Positions 1 to 9,858 of a DNA stretch of 64,000 nucleotides are shown here, in pieces. Origin of the DNA: Mantamonas sphyraenae (taxonomy: Eukaryota; CRuMs; Mantamonadidae); the NCBI GenBank assembly GCA_026936335.1, contig JAPMXV010000013.1:1-64000 (forward strand). Reading direction: 5' to 3'. The position numbers and the translations under genes are program-made. Each line of letters opens with the position of its first letter. Position 1 is the stretch's first letter. The notes under the pieces are model-generated. The model did no database searches. It saw only the letters and a program-made list of their open reading frames with translations, and was not told the DNA's origin.

Positions 1-142
1 ACCCTAACCCTAACCCTAACCCTAACCCTAACCCTAACCCTAACCCTAACCCTAACCCTAACCCTAACCCTAACCCTAACCCTAACCCTAACCCTAACCC
101 TAACCCTAACGCTAACCCTAACCCTAACCCTAACCCTAACCC
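1..142. repeat. Telomeric repeat array (CCCTAA)n
   Basis: About 23 head-to-tail copies of CCCTAA, the C-strand of the TTAGGG telomere repeat, running from the first base. The strand direction means the chromosome terminus is at position 1. One unit near position 111 carries a C-to-G change (GCTAAC instead of CCTAAC). The array decays into unique sequence after the partial unit ccactctaac. TTAGGG telomeres occur in animals, many fungi and many protists, so this only shows a linear nuclear chromosome. Confidence 0.98.
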
Positions 143-425
143 ACTCTAACCCTTGTCCTATTCATAATTACCGTGTGTATGATGAATTCTGGTCTATGTC
201 GTGTGAGTTGTGCTTGTGTCTGCTGGCAGAGTGACTGAGTTGGGTGGTGACATGGGGCAGTGGGCAATGGGTGGGAGTGGAAATGTCGCTTGAGAGTGGC
301 CGTCGTCTTGCAACGCCGCGCAGTCAGCACTGCCCATCCGCCTTCAACCAAAATATCACCAACACCCACAACACCTCCAACAGTCCAACACAATCCACAT
401 ATACTCCAATACCACCACCACCATC
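143..425. other. Subtelomeric spacer
   Basis: Roughly 280 bp between the telomere array and the first start codon. I see no gene, no satellite and no helicase-like or rDNA sequence. It grows richer in CCA/ACC near the gene start, which may be the 5' leader of the following gene. It is notably short for a subtelomere. Confidence 0.6.
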
Positions 426-3400
426 ATGGACAACGACTACTCAAGCACTCCGAAGCAACAACACACACCCAACATCTACCCAGCGTGCGTTCTGCCTTCC
501 ACTCCGTTTTTCTGACAACCCGCTCCCGCTTCCTTGCCTCCTCCATGCCTCCGTCGCTTCCCTGCACTCCTCCCCTGCATCTCCACTTCCCCAGCACCAC
601 CGCTGCTGCCTTCTCCGCTCTTCTCCGATCCCCTCTCCCCTGTCACTGCCCTCCCCGTTGCCAGTTTCCCCGTCTGCCTTTCTCCTCCGTTTTCCCTCTT
701 TGCTGGTTCCAGCCTCCCTTCATCCCGCTTCTGCGGTGACGGGGTCCACACCGGCTTCCGCTCACCGTTCCCACTCCGCCCATCCCCTCCGTCTCCCCCA
801 CAGCTACGGGTTCATGGTCCCTCCCATGGCTGCCCAGCCGTTTCCGAACATGCTGCCCGTCTCTGGCGTACAAAACCCCTACCAGCACCCACAGCCACCA
901 ATCATCTGGGTTCCTGTCAACACCCACTCCCAGCAGCACCACGCATATGCTCATCAGGGTCATCCATACTACCCCTACCCTCCTCCCCCGCCTCCTCAGC
1001 CGCGACAAACCGCCCAGATGCACTTCGCTCAGACTCCGTCGCACCGTCCGCCTGCTCAACCCACCACAAACCACAACCGCGTCCCCAAACGCATCAGCCC
1101 TGCCTTTGTCGGTATCACACAGACCACATCCACCACCACATCGTCGTCGTCCTCCTACAAGGCCACACGGCAGGCTGGAGACAGCGACGACGACGAAGCA
1201 GACCAGGACACAGCCACACATGACCCCGGCGACGTGGAGGACCTGATGTTCCTGAACTTTGGCCACCGTGTACCACGGTCAACCTCCAGCAACTCAGATT
1301 GGATGACCAGCTCATGGATGGAGGCGTACGAGGAAGACGGCGAGGCAAACGACGCAATCCAGCACGTGGAAGACGAGATGGACACTCAGGGCTCACTCAC
1401 CAATGCAAACACTGCTGATGCCATGGATGAGGAGTACATGCCGCAAGACGACAGTGACGACGACGCAGATGACATGGAGCAGGAGTACACGGACGAATGG
1501 CAGCCGAGACGCACAAGTCGAGGCCATAGACGACGTCGCAGAGGCAGCACCAGCCGACGCAATGATACACAAAAGCTGAAAGGCAGCGGACAGCGCAGGC
1601 TCAGGGTCACGGCTGGCAGTGGCACAGAGACAGGAACGTCGAGCACACGGGCAAGGAGGGGCAAGAACGGAGACAACGGCACAGGGAAGAAATCAGGCGT
1701 GAACAATACGAACAAGTTGCCAGATGGTGTTGTGCGCAAAGGGTGGACAGCTGGACACAGCGACGAGCGCAGCCGCAGCAACAAGAAGGAGCACACGGCT
1801 CTGCTGAACCACATGCACACCCTGGTCAACGAGCATCCCATCGACGACATCTCCGACCACATGACCCTGCAGGCGCGTGTTGTGGTCTGCCATGGCACCC
1901 TGAGCACGCTGGTCCGACAGATTCAGCTCGCTCTGGGCAACATTCCCCTCTCCCAGGGCGACGTGGCCCTCTGCCTCACCCTTCTCGGCCGTGACATGGA
2001 TCAGAGCGCATGCAGTACTGCCATCCGTGACGCTGGTCTGGCCATGGGTGTGACAAAGACTGGGCTGAAGGTGTTTTGGCTGGAGGAGCCACACGACCAC
2101 GGCAACCCCAACTACGCCCTCCTCCACCTGCTCATGACAGAAATGGACACTCTCGGCAACAGGCCCCACCCCACCAGCTGGAAGGAGCACAAGCAGACCC
2201 AGCTGTGGCTGCAGGAAGCACGACGCCCTGCTGACAACGACAGCGACCCACACTGGACACAATGCGACTACGACCAACACCTCACCCCAAATAAGGTGGA
2301 AACATGGCATCCGGAATCTGTGCGCAGCGGCTGGGACGGTTCCAATCACGACGAGCGTGGCAGCTGCACGGCGCGGGAGTTCCAGACGCTGCTGGCACAC
2401 ATGAAGGCACGCGCAGCCAAGCACCCTCGCCATCAGCACGCACACGAGCACCAGGCACTGCGTGAGCTGATCAACAACGGCAGCTTGATGTCCCTGGTGC
2501 GACACATCATCTTGGCGCTGGGCAACGTTGGCGTGCCGCCTGTCGACCTGGCCTTCTTTGTCCGCCTCCTCAGGCCACAACTCACCTACAAGAAGATGCA
2601 AAATGCCATCAGCCATACCCTCACCCGTGGCGTTACCTCCCTCTCCCTCAAGATCGCCTGGCTCGACAACCCCAAACCCAGCGACGCCACACTGCACACC
2701 CTCCTCCACACCCTCATCGACCGCATCACACCCCACATCAACACCCGGCCCACCACTTTCGCACTCGTCAACGCCCTCGAGATCCCAGAGCTTGTTCTCC
2801 CCGACCCCACAGAGGAGGAGAAGGCGGCGGTGGAGGATGGACTGCCAGATGGCGTTGTGCGCAGTGGCTGGACAAAGTGGCGCAAGAGCGAGCGCAGCCA
2901 CAGCAACAAGAAGGAACACACGGCACTGCTGAACCACATGCACGCCCTGGCCAACGAGCATCGCATCGACGATATCCCTGACCTCGTGATCCTGCAGGCG
3001 CGTGTTCTGGTCTGCCATGGGACCCTGAACACGCTGGTCCGACAGATTCAGCTCGCTCTGGGCAACATTCCCCTCTCCCAGAGCGACATGGCCTTCTGCC
3101 TCACCCTTCTCGGCCGTGACATGGATCAGAGCGCATGCAGTACTGCCATCCGTGACGCTGGTCTGGCCACGGGTGTGACAAAGGCTGGGTTGAAGGTGTG
3201 CTGGCTGGAGGAGCCACACGACCACGGCGAGCCCAACTACGCCCTCCTCCACCTGCTCATGGCAGAGATGGACACACTTGGCGACAGGCCCCATCCCACC
3301 ACCTGGAAGGAGCACGAGCAGACCCAGCTGTGGCTGCAGAAAGCACGACGCCCTGCTAACAACGACAGCGACCCACACTGGACACAATGCGACTACGACC

Positions 3401-3993
3401 ACCACCTCGCCACCACCAACGTGGAAAAGTGGCATCCTGAGCCTGTACGCAGTGGCTGGAGCAGCCGTCTCAGCGATGAGCGTGGCAGCTGCACGGCGCG
3501 GGAGTTCCAGGCGCTGCTGGCACACATGAAGGCACGCGCAGCCAAGGACCCTCGCCATCAGCACACACACGAGCACCATGCACTGCGTGAGCTGATCAAC
3601 AACGGCAGCCTGATGTCCCTGGTGCGACACATCATCCTGGCGCTGGGCAATGTTGGCGTGCCGCCCGTCGACCTGGCCTTCTTTGTCCGCCTCCTCAGGC
3701 CACAACTCACCTACCAACAGGTTTTAATCGCCATCAGCGCCACGCTCACCCGCGGCGTCACCTCCCTCTCCCTCAAGATCGCCTGGCTCGACAAACCCAA
3801 ACCCAGCGACGCCACACTGCACACCCTCCTCCACACCCTCATCGACCGCATCACACCCCACATCACCACCCGGCCCACCACTGTCGCACTCGTCAACGCC
3901 TACCCCATCCCCTCCTTCACCCTCCCCAAGCGCAAAGACCTCTCCTCCTCTACCTCCTCCTCCTCCCCCTCTAAACGCCAGCGCATCGAATGA
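426..3993 (+). CDS. Subtelomeric protein with four related ~187-aa modules (A-B-A-B)
   Basis: Function unknown. I model two exons, 426-484 and 804-3993, giving 1,082 aa. The first exon starts MDNDYSSTPKQQ. The donor is GC|GTGCGT, the acceptor CCCACAG, and the 319-bp intron is strongly C/T-rich. The N-terminal ~100 residues are Pro/His/Gln/Tyr-rich; then comes an acidic/basic low-complexity stretch (KKSGVNN, RRRRRGS). From about residue 325 there are four modules: A1 (~325-520), B1 (~523-695), A2 (~700-895) and B2 (~898-1070). A1-B1 and A2-B2 are near-identical copies offset by exactly 1,125 bp (375 codons). A and B share VRxGW, DER.S, a predicted helical LVR.I.LALGN segment, GVT...LK..WL and a final RP motif. 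The tail is Ser-rich and ends KRQRIE, an NLS-like end. I recognise no known domain. An open frame continues 5' to the chosen start, so an unspliced form is the alternative. Confidence 0.75.
1717..3930 (+). repeat. Internal tandem duplication, 1,125-bp period
   Basis: Two in-frame copies of an A+B module pair. Copy 1 begins at 1717 (ttgccagatggtgttgtgcg) and copy 2 at 2842 (ctgccagatggcgttgtgcg). Long stretches are identical at the DNA level, for example around the cagattcagctcgctctggg segment in both A modules, so the duplication is recent or kept alike by gene conversion. A and B themselves are old, divergent duplicates. Confidence 0.9.
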
Positions 3994-4187
3994 ACCCCTT
4001 CATTCCCACACCCTCCCCTCTCACCCACCCTCATCCACCCCATCCGGCCCAGTGAAACGTGGATTCCCTCTGGTTTTCCTTGCGAATCTTCCACCACCTT
4101 CCAGCACACTCTCCGCGGACCTTTTACTCCTCACACCAAAATGCAAACGTGCACCCGCCCCCCACGCCAACACAACCCATTCCCATC

Positions 4188-5399
4188 ATGTTCACACGCC
4201 ACCTGCGTGCTTCATCACCGGCCACATCCCGGCTCACACCCGACGTAATTGAGATCATCAAAGCCACGGCTCCCGTCGTCGCTCCGGCCGCCTCGGAAAT
4301 CACACGCACGTTCTACCCTCTCATGTTCCAAAACAACCCCGAGGTTGCGCAGTTTTTCAACGCGTCAAACCAGCGCAAAGGTCGGCAGCCGCAGGCGCTC
4401 GCCGACGCAGTCGTCGGCTACGCCTCCAACATCGAAAACCTCTCCGTCCTTGGCCCTGCAGTCTCTCGTATGGTTGAAAAGCACTGTGCACTCAACGTGC
4501 ATGCCGAGCACTACGGCGTCGTGCACGAAAACCTCATGAAAGCCATCGGCCAGGTTCTCGGCGACGTCGTCACTCCCGAAATTGCCCACGCCTGGTCCGA
4601 GAGTGTCCTCGAGCTCGCCGATCTCCTCATTGCCGCCGAAAAGGCTCGCTACGATGAGGTGGCTGCCGCCCCTGGTGGATGGCGCGGCTCGAAAAACTTT
4701 GTCGTGTCTTCCGTCCAAGAGACCGCCGCCAACATCGTCAGCGTCCACTTCCGCCCTTCCGATGACTCTCCCCTGCCCACCTTTGCCAAGCCTGGCCAGT
4801 ATGTCAGCGTGGCTGCCAACCCCACCACCGAAAAGTGGATGGCGCCCCGCCACTACACCATCACGGGCATGGACCCTGAGCGCGGCATCCGCATCACCGT
4901 CCGCAAGCATCAAGCACATCAAGACACCCCTGCCGGTGTCATGAGCTCATACATCCACTCCTTGAAGGAGGGCGACCTCGTTCCGCTCAACCCTCCATTC
5001 GGCGCCGCCGTCTACGATCCGACTCTCGGCACAAAGGATGTCTTTGTCTCTGCCGGCATTGGCATCACCCCCACGCTTTCCATGCTCCCCGCTGCCATCA
5101 GTGCCGGCCGCGACGTGGCAGTCATCCACGGCTGCGAATCTCCATCACATTTTCCCCACCGTGACGAGATCGAAAGCTCTGGAGTCCCTCTCACCGTTGC
5201 CTACCCCGAGTCTGGTGACGAACCTCTCTCTGCAGACGATGTTGTTGCGCACATCGCAGATGCCGACCAGCAGACGACTCAAATCTACCTCACGGGCCCC
5301 GTCTCCTTTGTCACCTCGGTCCACCACGGCCTCGTCGACCTCAATATTCCCTCTGAAAACATCCACCACGAGACATTTGGTCCACACATCTCCCTGTAA
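4188..5399 (+). CDS. Flavohaemoglobin (nitric oxide dioxygenase)
   Basis: 403 aa from the ATG at 4188, the usual family length of ~400. The enzyme converts NO plus O2 to nitrate using NAD(P)H, FAD and haem. The globin domain spans residues ~15-150: FYPLMF in the B helix and VEKHCAL near residue 96 carrying the proximal haem His. The FAD domain follows, with RHYTIT near 220 (family RxYS/T). The NAD domain has VSAGIGITP near 286 and HETFGPH near 394, close to the bacterial Hmp ending. An in-frame GTG further upstream exists but is not a plausible eukaryotic start. The first ~15 residues (MFTRHLRASSPATSR) are basic, Ser/Arg-rich and lack acids, so mitochondrial import is possible. No intron. Flavohaemoglobins are scattered among protists and often laterally acquired; that origin is inference here. 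Confidence 0.95.
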   Translation: MFTRHLRASSPATSRLTPDVIEIIKATAPVVAPAASEITRTFYPLMFQNNPEVAQFFNASNQRKGRQPQALADAVVGYASNIENLSVLGPAVSRMVEKHCALNVHAEHYGVVHENLMKAIGQVLGDVVTPEIAHAWSESVLELADLLIAAEKARYDEVAAAPGGWRGSKNFVVSSVQETAANIVSVHFRPSDDSPLPTFAKPGQYVSVAANPTTEKWMAPRHYTITGMDPERGIRITVRKHQAHQDTPAGVMSSYIHSLKEGDLVPLNPPFGAAVYDPTLGTKDVFVSAGIGITPTLSMLPAAISAGRDVAVIHGCESPSHFPHRDEIESSGVPLTVAYPESGDEPLSADDVVAHIADADQQTTQIYLTGPVSFVTSVHHGLVDLNIPSENIHHETFGPHISL

Positions 5400-5462
5400 C
5401 CAACCCCAAATGAACAGAACGCCCTCGCCACCACTCCTCCAACCCAAATCCTCCTCCCTCCA

Positions 5463-7888
5463 ATGCACTCCTCCACAACCTACACCCAACTCGCCACAGA
5501 CACACATGCAGACCCACAGCACGACATCGTCTCTTCCGTCGACCTCTTCCGCGCCCGCCGCGATCACCTTCAACGCCGCCGCCGCCTCTCTGCCCTCAGT
5601 GCACAGGGAAACTGGCTCACCAAGCTCTATGTTCTCTTTGACGCAGGCTCCGCATGGATCATCGTCTTTCTAATCGGAGCCGCCACTGCCATCAACGCGG
5701 GCATCATCGACATTGGCGTCCGCTGGCTCTCCGACATCCGCACTGGCTACTGCGACGGCCGCTTCTACCTCTCCAAGGAAATTTGCTGCCGCAACGCAGA
5801 CGTCGACTTTGTCGCACACTCCTGTGCACGTTGGATTCCCTGGGGCGCCGGCAACTACGCTGTCCAGTTTCTCATTTACGTCCTCCTCTCTGTCCTCTTT
5901 GCCATGCTTGCCGCCTTTCTAGTCCGTGTCTACGCCCCGTTTGCTGCCGGCAGCGGTCTCCCTGAATGCAAAGTCCTCACCGCCGGCTGGAACCTGCACG
6001 GGTAAGCACGTGATCCTCCTCCCCGCCCCTTTCCCTCCCCAAGCCCCTCAACCCCTCCCACCACCCCCCCTCCCAACCCTCACACCTCCCCACCACCCCT
6101 TTCACCCCACCACTCACCATCCCACCACCCCTCCCCTCCCGCAACTCCAGCTTTCTGGGCCTCTGGACCCTTCTCATCAAATCCATCGGCCTCATGCTCT
6201 CCGTCGGCAGCGGCCTCTCGTTAGGAAAAGAAGGACCCCTCGTCCACATTGCCGCTGCATTTGCCAACGTATTCACACGCATCCCCGCCTTCCACAAGTT
6301 CCTCAACCCGGACAAACGCCGCGAACTCCTCTCCGCTGCCGCCGCCGCTGGAGTCGCTGCCGCCTTTGGCGCCCCTGTCGGCGGCATTGCCTTTGTCATG
6401 GACGAAGTCGCCTCCTACTTTCCCAAAAAGACCATGTTCCGCGCATTCTTTGCCGCATGTGCCTCTGTCCTTGTCCAGCGCCTCGTTTCCTCCGGCTCGA
6501 CAATCCTCTTCCAGGTCAACTACCACAGCCCTTGGCGCTGGTTCGAGCTCCCTGTCTTTCTCCTCCTCGGTGCCCTCGGTGGCGCCCTCGGCGCTCTCTT
6601 CATCAAGGCCAATGCCGCCTGGTGCTCTGTCCGCACCCGCACGCGCCTTGGAAGTCACCCTGTCCTCGACGTCCTTGCCGTCGCCACCGCCACCGCCATC
6701 CTCAACTTTGTCAACCCGTTCACACGCAACATGAGCACCTCTGAACTCATTGCCGCCCTCTTTCGCGAATGCGACCCTCGCATCAACGCCGAGCTCTGCA
6801 GTTCCTCCGACATGGCGAACATCGCCCTCCTCCTCCTCCTTGCCGCCTTTGCCCGTTTCGTCCTCACCATCGTCACCTTTGGCCTCCGTGTCCCTGCAGG
6901 CCTGTTTGTCCCGTCCCTTGCCATTGGTGCATGCATCGGCCGCGTCGTTGGCCTCCTCATGGACTTTCTCACCCTCAACAATCCCGACGCCCCGTACTTT
7001 GCCGAATGCGACAACACCTCCGCTTGCGTCACTCCGGGCATCTATGCCCTAATCGGCGCCGCTGCCATGCTCGGCGGCGTCACACGCATGACCATCTCTC
7101 TCGTCATCATCATTGTCGAGCTCACAGGCAACATCGACAACGTCGCTCCCGTCATGTTTGCCATCATGACCAGCAAGTGGGTTGCCGACTTTGTCGGCGG
7201 TCCAGAGGGCATCTACGACGTCCACATCCGCCTCAAGCGCTACAGCTATCTCGACAACAAGGAACTCGACGTCCTCGACGAGGCCTACGACTGCCACGCA
7301 CGCGACCTCATGTCTGACCACAACCTCCAGGTCATCGAGAGCCACTCCAACACCGTCGCCTCCCTCCACAAGCTCCTCCGCGCCTGCTCTTTCAAGGGTG
7401 TTCCCGTCGTAAACTCCTTCACCGACATGGCCGTCGTCGGCTACGTCCGCGTCGACGAGCTCCGCACCTTTCTCCTCGACCACACCGCCGCCGGCAACTC
7501 CCGCGACACTCCAGTCACCTTTGACCACCATGAGCCCTCCAGCCCCTCCTCCTCATCCTCCTCATCCTCCAACCCAACCTCGCCTTCCCTCGACGCCAGC
7601 CACCTCCTCGACCGCCAGCCCATCTGCCTCGACCCCAGTCTCCCCGTCGAACGCCTCTACGACATGTTTGTCAAGCTCGGTCTCCAGTATGTCCTCATCA
7701 CACGTGTCGGCAAGCTCAAGGGCATCGTCACAAAAAAGGATCTTCTCCGCTGGGTCGACACCTACTCCAAACACAAGCAAGAATCCTACCACAGCGACAT
7801 TGGCTTCCTCTACTTTCTCTGGACCTCCATCCCATCTCTCACCGCCGCTTCCGAAGTCGACGATGACAACGACACGAAAACGCAATGA
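5463..7888 (+). CDS. CLC-family chloride/proton exchanger with CBS domains
   Basis: Two exons, 5463-6001 and 6151-7888; donor GG|GTAAGC, acceptor CTCCAG; 758 aa. All three CLC signatures are present in order: GSGLPE near residue 162, GKEGPLV near 204 with the gating Glu, and the GxxxP-type segment AFGAPVGG followed by MDEV near 262. The Glu in MDEV matches the internal proton Glu of exchangers rather than the Val/other residue of channels, so a Cl-/H+ antiporter of the CLC-3/4/5/GEF1 type is likely, probably on endosomes or vacuoles. Two CBS domains follow (~563-640, interrupted by a Ser-rich loop, and ~669-720) ending GIVTKKDLLRWV as in that subfamily. The intron is almost pure C/T on the + strand. 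The start is only 63 bp after the flavohaemoglobin stop. Confidence 0.94.
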
Positions 7889-7942
7889 ACAATCCACCCA
7901 CCCGCGCGACACCACCCAAACACCCACCACCCTCCACCACCC

Positions 7943-9840
7943 ATGTCCACCGCTCCTCTCTCCTGGGCCCACAAGAAGCTCAAGGGCACCGTCGACGTTG
8001 ACCTCGACGCAACCACGGGTCTCGACCTCAAGAATCTCCTCCTTCCGTCTTTGCCCGACGACCTCACCCTCGACACCATCAAACTTCTCTGCGGCGGCCG
8101 GTGAGCGACCCCTGGCCCCTTCCCCTTCCCCACTCCACCCTCAATTCCCCTCCCACTCACGCACCATCCAACCCCCCAACCCCACACCCCCCCAACCCCG
8201 TTTCCGCCTTGAATTCCCTTTCCAGCATCCTCAAGGACTCCCCCACCCTCTCTGCACAAAAGGTCACCCCGACCAAAACCATCAAGGTCATGAAAACAGC
8301 CTCCAAGGCCTCCAAGGCCTCCACCAAGCAAGAGCAAGCCTCCCACGAGGCCCTTGCCCGCGTCTTTGAGGCAGCACAAGAACTCGCCAATCGCCACGAC
8401 GACGGAGGCGAACTCGACCAGCGCCAATTCCTCGAGCTCCAAGACGCAAACACAGGCCGCACCATCACCCTCCCGGAAGACGACAACCGCGCCCTCGTCC
8501 TCGGCCTCACTCTTCAGGAAAAGGGCAAACGATACCTCGACGACAACCAACTCGACATAGCCCTCGAGTTCTTCACAAAGGCCGAGCAAGCCTTTCTCCA
8601 ATGCGACCCCCAGTACTCCATGATGACCGACAACTACGGCTGCCTCTGCCTCGACATCTGCTGGCTCTACATGAAGCTTGGCGATCCGTCCTTCCTCGAC
8701 CAGGCCCAGGCCAAGCTCGATCTCGTCGTAGACAACTTTTCCAATGTCCACGGCCCCAACCTCGAGCGTCTCGTAAATCTCCGCGGCGGTTTCTGCCCAG
8801 AGATGGCCCTCTATGTGCGCCTTCACCTCCTCCAGGGCGCACTCGCCTGGTTCCGCGGCGACGCCACATCTGCACGCATGTTCTTCAACCTCACCCAGCA
8901 GGAACTCGCCTCCCTCCAACTCGACGACGACAAGCTCCTCCAGCTGTACAACATGGGCTTCTCCGAAACAGAGGCCCGCCGCGCTCTCCGCGCGACCAGC
9001 AACAACGTCGACAACGCCGCCACCTTTGCCCTCCAGAAGCGCGAACAGGAAGCCCAGCACCGCCGCCAACAGCGCGAACGCATCCAGAAGCGTAAGCAAC
9101 AACTCCGCCTCGGCAAAACCTCAAACGGTAGCCTGGTCGACCTCGACCTCCTCTACCAAATCAACTCCATGGGTTTCGACTACGACCTCGCCGCAGAGGC
9201 CCTCAAGCAGACCGACAACGACCTCGACGCAAGCATCAACCTCGTTGCCTCCCAGCCAGATGTCCTCCTTGCCGCCATGAACGATACCAGCCTCAGCAAC
9301 AGCGACGACACCGCCGACGAAGAATCCACTCCCGAGCAGGACTACATCCAGCACATGACCGACGGAGTCAACGAAGGCCACCTGGCCACCCTCGCCGACA
9401 TGGGTTTTGACCCAGAAGCCGCCCACCGGGCACTCCAGGCCACCCAGGGCGACCTCGATGCTGCCTCTGCGCTCCTTTCCGAAAAGCCAGACTTTGCCGC
9501 GGGCCTCTCCACCATGATGTCCTCCTTTGCCCAGCAGTACCCCACAGCCTCCGACGACCAGGCAGAGCCCCCGTCCACACCAAACATCGACATCGACGAC
9601 ATCATGGAAGGCCTCCAGGAAGCAAACACCCTTGCCGGCATGACCCCTGAGCAGCGTGCAGAGCAAGAACGTCGCCAGCAGCTCGACGACGTCATCGAAA
9701 ACGAACTCCTCGACGATCTCGACGACGACGCCGACGCCTACCTTGATCTCGACCTTCAAGACGAAACAAAAATGCTGAACGACTTTCTCGACAAGCTTGC
9801 CGCTCACGAAGCCGAGGCCGAACAACAGCATTCGACATGA
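7943..9840 (+). CDS. NUB1: NUB1-like NEDD8/ubiquitin-shuttle protein (UBL plus three UBA)
   Basis: Two exons, 7943-8100 and 8226-9840; donor CCG|GTGAGC, acceptor TTCCAG; 590 aa, against ~600-615 in animals. An N-terminal ubiquitin-like region (residues ~1-75, LLCGGRILKDSPTLS) spans the splice site. A helical middle region holds DNYGCLCLDICWLYMKL and LRLHLLQGALAWF-type segments typical of NUB1. Three UBA domains follow, with MGF cores near residues 294, 368 and 442, and an acidic C-terminal tail. In animals NUB1 delivers NEDD8- and FAT10-linked proteins to the proteasome. A DCN1-like NEDD8 ligase lies ~20 kb away in the same window. It converges on the next gene with only 18 bp between stops. 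Confidence 0.92.
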
Positions 9841-9858
9841 CGCTCTTCCATTCAGCAT

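Noticed and set aside
1693..3717. Long minus-strand open frame (674 codons) antisense to the subtelomeric protein
   Set aside because: It mirrors the A-B-A-B duplication simply because it is the reverse strand. Its composition (Val/Leu/Glu/Gly with no motif) and GTG start mark it as a shadow of the real gene.
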